In this document: piece after piece, positions 1-8,117 of the stretch
How the letters are laid out: every line of letters begins with the position of its first letter
Position numbering within the stretch: position 1 is the stretch's first letter
NCBI RefSeq assembly: GCF_040581405.1
Contig: NZ_CP137157.1
Coordinates: 1,058,001 to 1,122,000 of the forward strand
Origin: Komagataeibacter sucrofermentans DSM 15973
GTDB taxonomy: Bacteria; Pseudomonadota; Alphaproteobacteria; Acetobacterales; Acetobacteraceae
Length of the DNA stretch: 64,000 nt
Direction of reading: 5' to 3'
Position numbers and translations under genes: made by a program
Notes under the pieces: model-generated
What the model was told of the DNA's origin: nothing
What the model saw: only the letters and a program-made list of their open reading frames with translations
Database searches by the model: none

Positions 1-83
1 CCGGCGGGTAGGATAAAAGCATGTGGGGTCATGACCGCTTTCATCCGCAGGGCATGACCGGGCTGGAGCAGGATTGAGGTGAA

Positions 84-1502
84 ATGATCTTTTATTCCCT
101 GACCATATGGGATCTGGCCCTGCTTGTGCTGCGGCTCTGTTTTGTGGTGCCGGTCGTGATCCATGTGCTCCTGACCAAGCGCGATGTCGGGGCCTCGATC
201 GGCTGGATTGGCGTGACCGTGCTCATGCCGCTCACGGGCGGCATCCTTTACCTCATGTTCGGCATCAACCGCGTGCACCGGCGCGCACGACGCATGGCGG
301 GGCAGCACCCGTGGCGCAGCCGCACCATGTCCTCGCAGTGGCGGTGCGACGAGAAGGGGGCCTTCGCCCCGCTCGGCTCCATGGTGGGCAAGCTGACCGG
401 TCGGCCGCTGCTGGGTGGCAACGCCATCGAGCCGATGCATGATGGTGACACGGTCTACCCGCGCATGCTGGATGCCATCAACGCGGCGCAGCGCAGCGTG
501 CTGCTGTGTTCCTATATTTTCCGCGCCGACAGCATCGGCCGCCAGTTCTGTGATGCGCTGATTGCAGCCCACGGGCGGGGGGTGCAGGTGCGCGTGCTGG
601 TCGATGGCGTGGGGTCGGGGTATTTCAATTGCGGGGTGGCCCGCATCCTGCGCCGCGCCGGCGTGCCGGTAGGGCAGTTCATGCATTCCATGCTGCCGTG
701 GCGCATGCCGTTCATCAACATGCGTGACCACAAGAAGATTCTGGTGACCGATGGGCTGACCGGCTTCATGGGCGGCCTGAACATCGGGGAGGAAAACATC
801 GCCGCCTCCCGTCCCACGCATCTGGTATCCGATACGCATTTCCAGCTCACGGGCCCGGTCGTGCATCAACTGAGCGAGGCTTTCGCGCGGGACTGGGCCT
901 TTACCGTGGGCGAGGAACTGACGGCTGAGATCTACTTCCCCCCCCAGCCCAGCTGTGGCGAAACGCCCGGCCGCATCGTGACCGCGGGGCCGGACATGGA
1001 TCTGGAAAAGATCGAGTACACCATGCTCCAGGCCTTCACCATGGCGCGGCACAGCATCCGGCTCATGACGCCCTATTTCCTGCCTGATGACCGGTTCCTC
1101 ACCGAACTGGAACTGGCCTCGCTGCGTGGCATCGAGGTGGATATCGTGGTGCCCGCGCATAGCAACCACACCCTGCTGGACTGGGCGCGCGCGGCCAACC
1201 TGCCGCGCTTTCTGGATTCGGGGTGCCGGATCTGGATGGCGCGGCCGCCTTTCAACCATTCCAAGCTCATGGTGGTGGACCGGCACTGGTCGTTCGTGGG
1301 CAGTTCCAACCTTGATGTGCGCAGCCTGCGCCTGAACTTCGAGATCAACCTCGAAACCTATGACGCCGCGCTGGCAGGCTCCCTTGATGCGTTTATCGCC
1401 AGCCACCGCCATATCAGGCTCACGCACCATGATCTCGACCGCCGCCCGTTCGTGCGCAAGCTGCGCGATGCGGCAGCGCGCCTCATGCTGCCCTACCTGT
1501 AG
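84..1502 (+). CDS. cls: Cardiolipin synthase (phospholipase D family)
   Basis: This 472-residue membrane enzyme condenses two phosphatidylglycerol molecules (or equivalent donors) into cardiolipin at the inner membrane. Two hydrophobic segments lie in about the first 60 residues. Two HKD motifs follow: H216-x-K218 with D223, then H392-x-K394 with D399 inside FNHSKLMVVD. A GSSN motif follows the second HKD, as in phospholipase D enzymes. Length and layout fit bacterial Cls. The start is preceded by a GAGG-like ribosome site. Its end overlaps the convergent gene at 1493. Family assignment is firm, but which Cls type it is and which donor lipid it uses cannot be read from the sequence. Confidence 0.93.
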   Translation: MIFYSLTIWDLALLVLRLCFVVPVVIHVLLTKRDVGASIGWIGVTVLMPLTGGILYLMFGINRVHRRARRMAGQHPWRSRTMSSQWRCDEKGAFAPLGSMVGKLTGRPLLGGNAIEPMHDGDTVYPRMLDAINAAQRSVLLCSYIFRADSIGRQFCDALIAAHGRGVQVRVLVDGVGSGYFNCGVARILRRAGVPVGQFMHSMLPWRMPFINMRDHKKILVTDGLTGFMGGLNIGEENIAASRPTHLVSDTHFQLTGPVVHQLSEAFARDWAFTVGEELTAEIYFPPQPSCGETPGRIVTAGPDMDLEKIEYTMLQAFTMARHSIRLMTPYFLPDDRFLTELELASLRGIEVDIVVPAHSNHTLLDWARAANLPRFLDSGCRIWMARPPFNHSKLMVVDRHWSFVGSSNLDVRSLRLNFEINLETYDAALAGSLDAFIASHRHIRLTHHDLDRRPFVRKLRDAAARLMLPYL

Positions 1503-2206
1503 GCGCGACTGCCCGAGGGGCGCAACGTGACCGATATGGGCCGGTGGTCGGAGGCATAGTTCTCGATTACATGCCGCTCGGTGCAGGTCAGGCCGCGCAC
1601 CAGGCAGCGATCGAGGCGTATGGGCAGCATGTCGGCCATGCGGTGGGTGGGGGCGCGTGGCCCCACATCATGAAAATGGCGGATCAGCGCCGGGCCAACC
1701 TGATTGAAATCGCCCAATATGGCGGCCTGATGTGGCAGCAACTGCACCACGCGGCGCAACTGACGGCGATTGAGTAGCTGCCCGTGCGAAAGATGCACGT
1801 TGGCTACCACAAGCGACCGGCATTCGATCACCTGCGCCACGCGGCGGATGAGCGTGCCTGCGGGCAGGGTGCAGGTCAGCGGCTGGCGGCGATAGGGCCA
1901 CGGGCTCCAGCACGCCAGCCCGTGAATGCGGCCGGGCAGGGGCGAGCGCGCGTAGTGGCCGCCAATCAGGGTGGGCAGGGTGTCGATTTCCACCGTAGCC
2001 TCCTGCATGAGCAGCAGGTCCGGGCGCTCGGCGTGGATCAGGTTGATCACGTCGCGCACCGTGGCGCCAATGCGGCGCAGCAGGTTCCAGCTGATGACCT
2101 TGACCCCATCGCCCTCACGCGCGGGCGGGGTCAGGTCCAGCCGGGGCGGCGTGCCGTGGCGCGGCTGGACGGAAGGCAGGCGGAGATAGGGGCGGGCAAG
2201 GGTCAT
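1493..2206 (-). CDS. Endonuclease/exonuclease/phosphatase family protein
   Basis: The 237-residue protein has the metal-dependent EEP fold shared by DNase I, exonuclease III and sphingomyelinases. Visible motifs in order are ISWNLL, LLLMQEA (metal-binding Glu), NVHLSHG, ILGDFN and a C-terminal SDHRPI. There is no clear signal peptide, although the first 35 residues look like an unstructured extension and the true start may be the internal GVKVISWN region. It starts 4 bases inside the end of the upstream permease gene, so the two are probably co-transcribed. Its substrate is unknown. Pairing with cardiolipin synthase and a permease could suggest lipid or phosphodiester work, but that is inference. 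Confidence 0.8.
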   Translation of the reverse strand: MTLARPYLRLPSVQPRHGTPPRLDLTPPAREGDGVKVISWNLLRRIGATVRDVINLIHAERPDLLLMQEATVEIDTLPTLIGGHYARSPLPGRIHGLACWSPWPYRRQPLTCTLPAGTLIRRVAQVIECRSLVVANVHLSHGQLLNRRQLRRVVQLLPHQAAILGDFNQVGPALIRHFHDVGPRAPTHRMADMLPIRLDRCLVRGLTCTERHVIENYASDHRPISVTLRPSGSRAYR

Positions 2207-3279
2207 GGTTCGATAAACGGCTCGCGGATTTCATCAGGAACGGGATTGCGGCGGCGCACGTCACCCGCCGCGAATTCGGCCGTAAGCGTATAGCCCACGC
2301 CAATCAGCACGGGACCAAGGAAAATGCCCAGTCCCCCGAAGGTCAGCACGCCACCAAGCACGCCGAGCACCGTCAGCAGGTAGGGCATCTGCGCGCCACG
2401 GGCAATGAACATGGGGCGGATGATGTGGTCGGCGCCCGATACGATGATGGTGCCATACAGCAGCAGGAAAATGCCCCAGCCGGGATGGTGGGTGATGAGC
2501 AGGAACAGGGAAGCGGGAATCCAGATCAGCGGCGCGCCGATGGGCAGCACCGCGACAAAGGCGGTGACCGCACCAAGCAGAACGGGGCTGGAAATGCCCG
2601 CGATGGCGAAGCCGATTCCGGTCAGGATGCCCTGTATGATGGCCGTGCCCAGAATGCCGTAAACCGTGCCGCGTATGGTGCGGCCCACGATGCCCAGTAT
2701 CCGGTCGGCATAAACGCCCGCGATGCGCCTGACCACGGCCACGAACGTGTTGCCCAGCGCATCCCCGCCCAGCCAGAAGAAAAAGGAAATGAACAGCGCC
2801 ATGGCCAGATGCGCCAGCCCGCTGGCAAGCTGCATCATGGCGCTGAGCACCGACTGCCCGATGCGCCCGGCATAGGGGCGAACGACCTGGTCTATATTGC
2901 CGACATCGACCGACCATTTCTGCCATTTTTCAACAATTTCGGGGCCGAAATGCGGAATATGGGCAATTCGCGCAGGCAGCGGCGGCAGGTGCAGCGCGCC
3001 GATGGCGTTGACCATGTACTGCAACGTGGCGGGCACATCGGCAATGCTGCTCGACACCACGATGGCCAGCGGCACCACCAGCACCAGCGCGCAGAGCAGC
3101 GTCATGACCAGGGCCGCGGGCAGCAGCGCCATGTGGGCGCGCAGCCGCATGAATACCGGCCAGGTGGAAAAAGTCAGGATCGCGGCCCAGAGCAGGGCGG
3201 TAAGGAACGGATAGAGGATGAGAACGCAGCCAAATGCGATCCCCCCCAGCATCAACCCCATCATGATACGTTCGACCAT
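2203..3279 (-). CDS. AI-2E family permease (PerM/YdiK type)
   Basis: This 358-residue polytopic inner-membrane protein has about eight predicted hydrophobic segments. A soluble loop of roughly 100 residues sits between the third segment and the remainder, and the terminal half is rich in Gly and Ile, which is the AI-2E transporter/PerM layout. Members of this family move small solutes or sodium/protons, and only a few have a proven role in autoinducer-2 export. The gene is divergent from the sulfurtransferase at 3399 across about 120 bases that must hold both promoters. It overlaps the next gene by 4 bases. The substrate cannot be inferred. Confidence 0.85.
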   Translation of the reverse strand: MVERIMMGLMLGGIAFGCVLILYPFLTALLWAAILTFSTWPVFMRLRAHMALLPAALVMTLLCALVLVVPLAIVVSSSIADVPATLQYMVNAIGALHLPPLPARIAHIPHFGPEIVEKWQKWSVDVGNIDQVVRPYAGRIGQSVLSAMMQLASGLAHLAMALFISFFFWLGGDALGNTFVAVVRRIAGVYADRILGIVGRTIRGTVYGILGTAIIQGILTGIGFAIAGISSPVLLGAVTAFVAVLPIGAPLIWIPASLFLLITHHPGWGIFLLLYGTIIVSGADHIIRPMFIARGAQMPYLLTVLGVLGGVLTFGGLGIFLGPVLIGVGYTLTAEFAAGDVRRRNPVPDEIREPFIEP

Positions 3280-3398
3280 ATCGGTGGCCTATCTCCTCCT
3301 GCCATGAAACGAAAGACAAATGTTCAGCACTTCCGCTCCCGTGCTGTATGCTGCACCTTATTGCCAAACACGCAATTCCTTGAAGACCGGGAGAAGGT

Positions 3399-4250
3399 AT
3401 GCATCCGCTGATCTCAGCCACTGATCTGTCACAGGCCATCCAGCATGGTGGTGATATTCTTGTGCTTGATGCCTCCATGGCGCTGCCGGGGCAGGCCTTC
3501 GACCCGCAACAACGTTTTGCCAACGCGCATATAGCCGGTGCGGTGCGCTTTGATATCGACAGTTTTTCCGATCCGGAGTCTCCGCTGCCGCATACCATCC
3601 CCGGTCAGGCCCGTTTCAGCCGCCTGGCCACCGAGCGCGGCATGGCCAATACAAAGCGCATCGTGTTCTATGATCAGGACGGCATGGCGTGCGCCGCGCG
3701 CGCGTGGTGGCTGACGCGCCTGTTCGGCCATGAAAGCGTGCAGGTGCTCGAAGGCGGCCTGCCCGCATGGAAAAGCGCAGGCCTGCCGCTGGAAAGCGGG
3801 CCGGACCTGACCACGCCCGCCCCCTTTGTCAGTCGCCCGCATTATGACCGGCTGCACGGCACGGGCGATGTGCTCGACATCGTGCACGGGCGCGTGCCCG
3901 GCCTGATCCTTGATGCCCGCAGCCGTGGGCGCTTTGAAGGGCGCGACCCCGAGCCGCGCGCGGGCATCGAATCAGGGCACATGCCCGGCGCGCGCAGCCT
4001 GCCTTATGGCGAGCTGCTCGATGAAAACGGTCGTTTCCTGCCAGTTGACGCGCTGAAGGCAAAATTCGGCACGCTGGGCGTGACCGACACCACCACCGTC
4101 ACCTGCTCGTGCGGCAGCGGCATGACCGCGTGCATGATCGCGCTGGCGCTGGTCTGCGCGCAGGCGGGGGCGGGTGAGCCGGTGGTGTATGACGGCTCAT
4201 GGGCGGAATGGGCCTCCACGCCGGATGCGCCCATCGTGTGTGGCGCGTAA
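3399..4250 (+). CDS. sseA: 3-mercaptopyruvate / thiosulfate sulfurtransferase
   Basis: This is a two-domain rhodanese of 283 residues that transfers sulfane sulfur from 3-mercaptopyruvate or thiosulfate to a thiol or cyanide acceptor. The N-terminal inactive rhodanese domain covers about residues 1-145 and the catalytic domain about 160-280. The active-site Cys238 sits in CGSGMTA, close to the CG[ST]GVTA loop typical of mercaptopyruvate sulfurtransferases rather than the CRxGxR of thiosulfate enzymes. A strong GGGAGAAGG site precedes the ATG. It lies 15 bases before cystathionine beta-lyase, which fits a small sulfur amino acid operon. Confidence 0.9.
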   Translation: MHPLISATDLSQAIQHGGDILVLDASMALPGQAFDPQQRFANAHIAGAVRFDIDSFSDPESPLPHTIPGQARFSRLATERGMANTKRIVFYDQDGMACAARAWWLTRLFGHESVQVLEGGLPAWKSAGLPLESGPDLTTPAPFVSRPHYDRLHGTGDVLDIVHGRVPGLILDARSRGRFEGRDPEPRAGIESGHMPGARSLPYGELLDENGRFLPVDALKAKFGTLGVTDTTTVTCSCGSGMTACMIALALVCAQAGAGEPVVYDGSWAEWASTPDAPIVCGA

Positions 4251-4265
4251 GGGCGGACAGGCAGC

Positions 4266-5525
4266 ATGACCGATCCGATGGGCCTTGTGCCGGCAGACCT
4301 GCTTGAACGCGTGGTGCGCGGCTGGCGCGACCTCTCGCCCCGGCTTGTGTCCCTTGGCCGTGACGCGCCGCAGGGGGCGAAGGGCGTATTCGTCAACCCG
4401 CCTGCCGAGCGGGGCTCCACCGTGCTGTTCTCCAGCGTCGGGGCGATGGAGCAGGCGGGTCAGGGCCGCTATGGGGATGAACTGATCTATGGCGCCATGG
4501 GCACGCCGATTGGCCACCGGCTGGAGCAGGCCATTGCCACGATCGAGGGCGGCACGCATGCGCAGCTCGTGCCCTCGGGGCTGGCGGCGTGCGCACTGCC
4601 GTTCCTGGCCTATGCCCAGGCGGGCGAGCACTGTCTGCTCTCTGATTCCGTCTATGGCCCGACCCGCCGCTTTGCCGAGAAGGTTCTGCGCCGCTTTGGT
4701 GTGGAGATCACCTACTTCCCCCCCACCGCGACCGAGGCCGAGCTGCGTGGCCTGATGCAGCCCAATACCCGCATCCTCTTTGCCGAAAGCCCAGGCAGCC
4801 ATTCGTTCGAGGTGCAGGACGTGCCGATGCTGGGCCGCCTTGCGGCTGAAACCGGCGCGCGCCTGATCGTGGACAATACATGGGGTATCGGCCTGTTCAG
4901 CCCGTTTGCCCACGGGGCGCATGTGTCGGTGCAGGCGCTGACCAAATACCCCTCCGGCCATTCCGATACCATTATCGGCGCGGTGACGGTGGCCCGCGAG
5001 GCCGACTGGCGGCCCCTGCGCGATGCCGCCATTCAGGCAGGGCAGGTGGCAGGCCCCGATGACTGCGCGCTGACCCTGCGCGGCCTGCGCACCATGGGCG
5101 TGCGGCAGGCCCAGCAGGCCGCAACCGCGCTGGCCGTGGCGCTGTGGCTTGAGGGGCGGCCCGAGGTGGCGCGCGTGCTGCACCCGGCCCTGCCATCGTG
5201 CCCCGGCCATGAATACTGGCAGCGCGACTTCACCGGCGCGTCCTCGCTGTTTGGCGTGGTGTTTGATGCCGCGTTCACTGCTGATGACATGGTGGCGATG
5301 ATCGACGGGCTTTCCCTGTTCGGCATCGGGGCCTCATGGGGGGGGTATGAAAGCCTGATCCTGCCCACTACGGGTGGCATTTCGCGCCAGTGCCCGTCGG
5401 TTACGCAGGCCGGGCCGACCTGCCGCCTGCATATCGGGCTGGAAGCGGGCGAGGCGCTGGTGGCTGATCTGGCCCGTGGGCTTGATGGCATGTCTGCTGC
5501 CCGCCACCGGCACGGGCGAGCCTGA
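4266..5525 (+). CDS. metC: Cystathionine beta-lyase
   Basis: This PLP-dependent Cys/Met metabolism enzyme has 419 residues and is predicted to cleave cystathionine to homocysteine, pyruvate and ammonia. The PLP lysine is near residue 227 in ALTKYPSGHSD. Upstream is the substrate and cofactor region with YGxxGTPIGHRLE, and DNTWGIG carries the PLP-contacting Asp. The C-terminal part contains the GASWGGYESL segment that is typical of MetC rather than cystathionine gamma-synthase. It follows sseA by 15 bases and is likely in the same transcript. Substrate preference among the Cys/Met enzymes is inferred from these motifs. Confidence 0.9.
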   Translation: MTDPMGLVPADLLERVVRGWRDLSPRLVSLGRDAPQGAKGVFVNPPAERGSTVLFSSVGAMEQAGQGRYGDELIYGAMGTPIGHRLEQAIATIEGGTHAQLVPSGLAACALPFLAYAQAGEHCLLSDSVYGPTRRFAEKVLRRFGVEITYFPPTATEAELRGLMQPNTRILFAESPGSHSFEVQDVPMLGRLAAETGARLIVDNTWGIGLFSPFAHGAHVSVQALTKYPSGHSDTIIGAVTVAREADWRPLRDAAIQAGQVAGPDDCALTLRGLRTMGVRQAQQAATALAVALWLEGRPEVARVLHPALPSCPGHEYWQRDFTGASSLFGVVFDAAFTADDMVAMIDGLSLFGIGASWGGYESLILPTTGGISRQCPSVTQAGPTCRLHIGLEAGEALVADLARGLDGMSAARHRHGRA

Positions 5526-5657
5526 TACAGATCAAGGTTGATCTGCCGCCCCGGTGAAAGAGTCACACCCCGGATGCTGTTCCCATCGCCCTGACCGGGC
5601 CGGGGGTGGCAAGGTGCAATACCGGCCCGCTCAGGGCAGTGAAACTGAAGGTGCAAG

Positions 5658-6692
5658 ATGGTTGGCAAGATGAAGGCGGCAGTCGTGCGGGAATTCGGCA
5701 AGCCGCTGACGATCGAGGAACTCGATATTCCGCAGATCAACGCAAACCAGATTCTGGTCAAGGTCGATGCCTGCGGCGTCTGCCATACCGATCTGCACGC
5801 CGCGCGCGGCGACTGGCCCACCAAGCCCAAGCCGCCGTTCATTCCCGGCCATGAAGGGATTGGCCACGTGGTCGAGGTGGGCAGCAACGTCAACTGGATC
5901 AAAACCGGTGACGTGGTGGGCGTGCCGTGGCTGTATTCCGCCTGCGGGCATTGCGAGCACTGCCTGGGCGGGTGGGAGACGCTGTGCGAAAAGCAGGAGG
6001 ATACCGGCTATTCGGTCAATGGCTGCTTTGCCGAATATGTGGTGGCCGACCCCAATTACGTCGCCCACCTGCCCAGGGATATTGACCCCATCAAGACCGC
6101 CCCGGTGCTGTGTGCGGGCCTGACCGTGTACAAGGGCCTGAAGATGACCGATACGCGCGCAGGGGAGTGGGTGGCCATTTCTGGCGCGGGCGGGCTTGGG
6201 CAGATGGCCATCCAGTATGCCGTGGCCATGGGGCTGAACGTGGCCGCTGTTGACATCAGCGATGAGAAACTGGCCGAAGCCCGCAGGCTTGGCGCGCGCG
6301 TGACCGTCAATGCGCTCAAGGAAGACCCGGTCGCCACCATCCGCGCGCAGACGGGGGGCACCCATGGCGTGCTGGTCACGGCAGTGTCGGACAAGGCCTT
6401 CAGCCAGGCCGTGGGCTATGCGCGGCGCGGTGGCACGGTGGTGCTCAACGGCTTGCCGCCCGGTGATTTTCCGCTTTCCATCTTTGACATGGTCATGAAC
6501 GGCACCACGGTGCGCGGCTCGATCGTGGGCACGCGGCTCGACATGATCGAGGCGATGTCCTTTTTCACTGATGGCAAGGTGACCACCGTGGTCAGCCCTG
6601 ACCGGCTGGAAAACATCAACACCATTTTCGATAATCTCGAACATGGCCGGGTGGCAGGGCGCGTCGTTCTCGACTTCCGCAACGGGGCATAA
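5658..6692 (+). CDS. adhP: Zinc-dependent alcohol dehydrogenase (AdhP type)
   Basis: This NAD-dependent medium-chain alcohol dehydrogenase has 344 residues. It is predicted to interconvert ethanol and acetaldehyde in the cytoplasm, separately from the periplasmic PQQ enzymes of acetic acid bacteria. Catalytic zinc ligands are visible as C39-GVCHTD and the GHEGIGHVVEVG His. Structural zinc cysteines lie in CGHCEHCLGG and the later WETLC. The nucleotide-binding fold has GAGGLGQMAIQYA. Size and motifs match the AdhP class. The 132 bases upstream contain no other gene. A small secreted protein gene follows about 100 bases downstream. Confidence 0.93.
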   Translation: MVGKMKAAVVREFGKPLTIEELDIPQINANQILVKVDACGVCHTDLHAARGDWPTKPKPPFIPGHEGIGHVVEVGSNVNWIKTGDVVGVPWLYSACGHCEHCLGGWETLCEKQEDTGYSVNGCFAEYVVADPNYVAHLPRDIDPIKTAPVLCAGLTVYKGLKMTDTRAGEWVAISGAGGLGQMAIQYAVAMGLNVAAVDISDEKLAEARRLGARVTVNALKEDPVATIRAQTGGTHGVLVTAVSDKAFSQAVGYARRGGTVVLNGLPPGDFPLSIFDMVMNGTTVRGSIVGTRLDMIEAMSFFTDGKVTTVVSPDRLENINTIFDNLEHGRVAGRVVLDFRNGA

Positions 6693-6794
6693 GGCAACCC
6701 GGACCGTTTTGGGGCGTTTGGTTCAGTGACGACGCATGGCGGCCCGCAATGGCCCCATGCCGCAACAGAAAACGGACGGACAGGTAAGGATATC

Positions 6795-7091
6795 ATGAAA
6801 AAGACAGTGATCGCGGCAGTGCTGTGTGCAACCGGCCTGAACGTGGCGACGCTTGCGCCAGCACTGGCTGATTCGTGCGATGGCGTGACTGATCATGCTG
6901 AATGCGAAGTGCGGCTCAAGGCACAGGACGCCAAGGAAGACACGCGGCATACGGCGCATAAGGCCCATAGAAAAGCTGAAGAAAAAACCGATAGCGCCAA
7001 GGACTGGGGCGACCGCACCGGCAAGAAGCTGGATAAATGGGGGCATGACACCAAGGGTGACATGAGCCAGTTCTTTACGGGTCACCGCTGA
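6795..7091 (+). CDS. Small secreted charged protein, unknown function
   Basis: The 98-residue product starts with a clear signal peptide (lysines, a hydrophobic run, then PALADS) followed by a short Cys-containing segment and a lysine/histidine/aspartate-rich tail. The ATG at 6795 is chosen because an AAGGA site lies 5 bases upstream. A longer reading from 6726 would bury the signal peptide. The mature part has no domain I recognise. Its charged helix-like repeats resemble small periplasmic stress proteins only loosely. It is monocistronic and is followed by a strong terminator. Confidence 0.7.
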   Translation: MKKTVIAAVLCATGLNVATLAPALADSCDGVTDHAECEVRLKAQDAKEDTRHTAHKAHRKAEEKTDSAKDWGDRTGKKLDKWGHDTKGDMSQFFTGHR

Positions 7092-7131
7092 GGCGCTTGT
7101 TCAAAAACAACGCGTTGATGATTATTGCTGG

Positions 7132-7168
7132 ATGCCGCCTTTTTTCAAAAAGGCGGCATTTTTTTTAT
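7132..7168 (+). terminator. Rho-independent terminator after small secreted protein
   Basis: A perfect 13-bp inverted repeat (ATGCCGCCTTTTT / AAAAAGGCGGCAT) with a 2-base loop at 7132-7159 is followed by a run of T. It sits about 40 bases after the stop at 7091. Confidence 0.9.
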
Positions 7169-7459
7169 GAGTGGACATGAATGCATCATCCCCTCCACCG
7201 TCGATTTTTACGGAGGCATGTCGATGATATGATCTATATAAAGTAAAATAATGTATAATGAATTTGAGTATTTGTATTAATTTAATACTTAAAATTTATT
7301 CCGTTTATATTGGGAATGGGTGGTCATTTACAGGCTCCTGAAAAAGACTTTCTCTTGGCTCGGTATAAGAACGGTGCCGGATCGGATTTGATCGTTTTCT
7401 CGCCTGCCGGGCCAAGGCAGTCGCAGTGCTGGCAAGCAATGCAACAGGCAGGGTCTGCA
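7169..7459. other. AT-rich spacer without a convincing gene
   Basis: The first half is strongly AT-rich compared with the flanks. One 60-codon open frame (7310-7492) runs into the 3-prime end of the TetR gene, lacks a ribosome site and has no recognisable composition. I see no RNA gene or repeat here. Confidence 0.5.
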
Positions 7460-8023
7460 TCAGCGAAATGCTTCGTTGACCAGTTGATCTAGCGTCATGC
7501 AGGTGTCGCCATTATTGGTGAGGGGCAGCAGCAGTCCGTCTATTGCGAGTACGGCCAGTCCATGCGCTTTTCCCCAACGGGCCGCCATGGTGGCTGCCTG
7601 GGTTGTACCTGATTCCCCTGGCCCCGGCAGGGCGGCCAGCCGCCTGAAGGCCCGCTCTGATGCCGTCACAAGGTGCGCGTCAGTGCGATTGATGGCATCG
7701 CTGCGAAACATGAGGGTGAACAGGCCCGGATTGGCAATGGCAAAACGGATGTAGGCCAGCCCCACATCACGCGCCAGAAGGGCGTGTGGCGGTGACATTG
7801 CTTCAGTCAGTTCGTCAAAACCTTGTGCTGCGAGGACGCTTAACAGTCCGGCCAGATTGCCAAAATAGGGAGCCGCCGCCGTGGCGGAAACACCGGCATG
7901 CCGGGTGATGGCCCTGAGCTTCAGCGCTGCAATACCGTCCCGCTCCAGCAGCACCCGCGCCGAGCGTAACAGGGTGGCTTGCAGGTCTCCGTGATGATAG
8001 CGGCCTTTTTCTTTTGTTTTCAT
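7460..8023 (-). CDS. TetR/AcrR family transcriptional regulator
   Basis: The product has 187 residues. An N-terminal TetR helix-turn-helix occupies about residues 10-55, with the sequence LKLRAITRHAGVSATAAAPYFG in the recognition region and a GDLQATLLRSARVLLERDG first helix. The C-terminal half resembles the WHG-type ligand domain of TetR proteins. It is divergent from the carotenoid oxygenase gene, and two matching palindromes lie in the 94-base gap, one 20 bases from its own start. It is therefore likely to repress itself and the neighbouring pair. The ligand is unknown; an aromatic or isoprenoid substrate of the neighbouring dioxygenase is a guess. Confidence 0.88.
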   Translation of the reverse strand: MKTKEKGRYHHGDLQATLLRSARVLLERDGIAALKLRAITRHAGVSATAAAPYFGNLAGLLSVLAAQGFDELTEAMSPPHALLARDVGLAYIRFAIANPGLFTLMFRSDAINRTDAHLVTASERAFRRLAALPGPGESGTTQAATMAARWGKAHGLAVLAIDGLLLPLTNNGDTCMTLDQLVNEAFR

Positions 8024-8042
8024 GTGATGCCCCCCGACTGAC

Positions 8043-8055
8043 TTTACATTGTAAA
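8043..8055. promoter_or_regulatory. Putative TetR operator 1
   Basis: This is the palindrome TTTACATTGTAAA (TTTACA-N-TGTAAA), 20 bases upstream of the TetR start. It shares its arms exactly with the site at 8090-8104, at a centre-to-centre distance of 48 bp. Confidence 0.7.
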
Positions 8056-8089
8056 AATTACTTGACGACCATTCCCTGTCCCTGCCACG

Positions 8090-8104
8090 CTTTACACTGT
8101 AAAG
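8090..8104. promoter_or_regulatory. Putative TetR operator 2
   Basis: This is the perfect palindrome CTTTACACTGTAAAG, ending 13 bases before the carotenoid oxygenase ATG. It therefore overlaps the transcription start or ribosome-site region of that gene. The core TTTACA-N-TGTAAA is identical to operator 1. Confidence 0.72.
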
Positions 8105-8117
8105 TTAAGGGGAAGCC

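Noticed and set aside
4197-5210. A 337-codon minus-strand frame over metC
   Set aside because: It is an antisense shadow with no domain; metC has full catalytic motifs on the plus strand.
7310-7492. A 60-codon plus-strand frame before the TetR gene
   Set aside because: There is no ribosome site, composition is unusual, and it overlaps the TetR 3-prime end.
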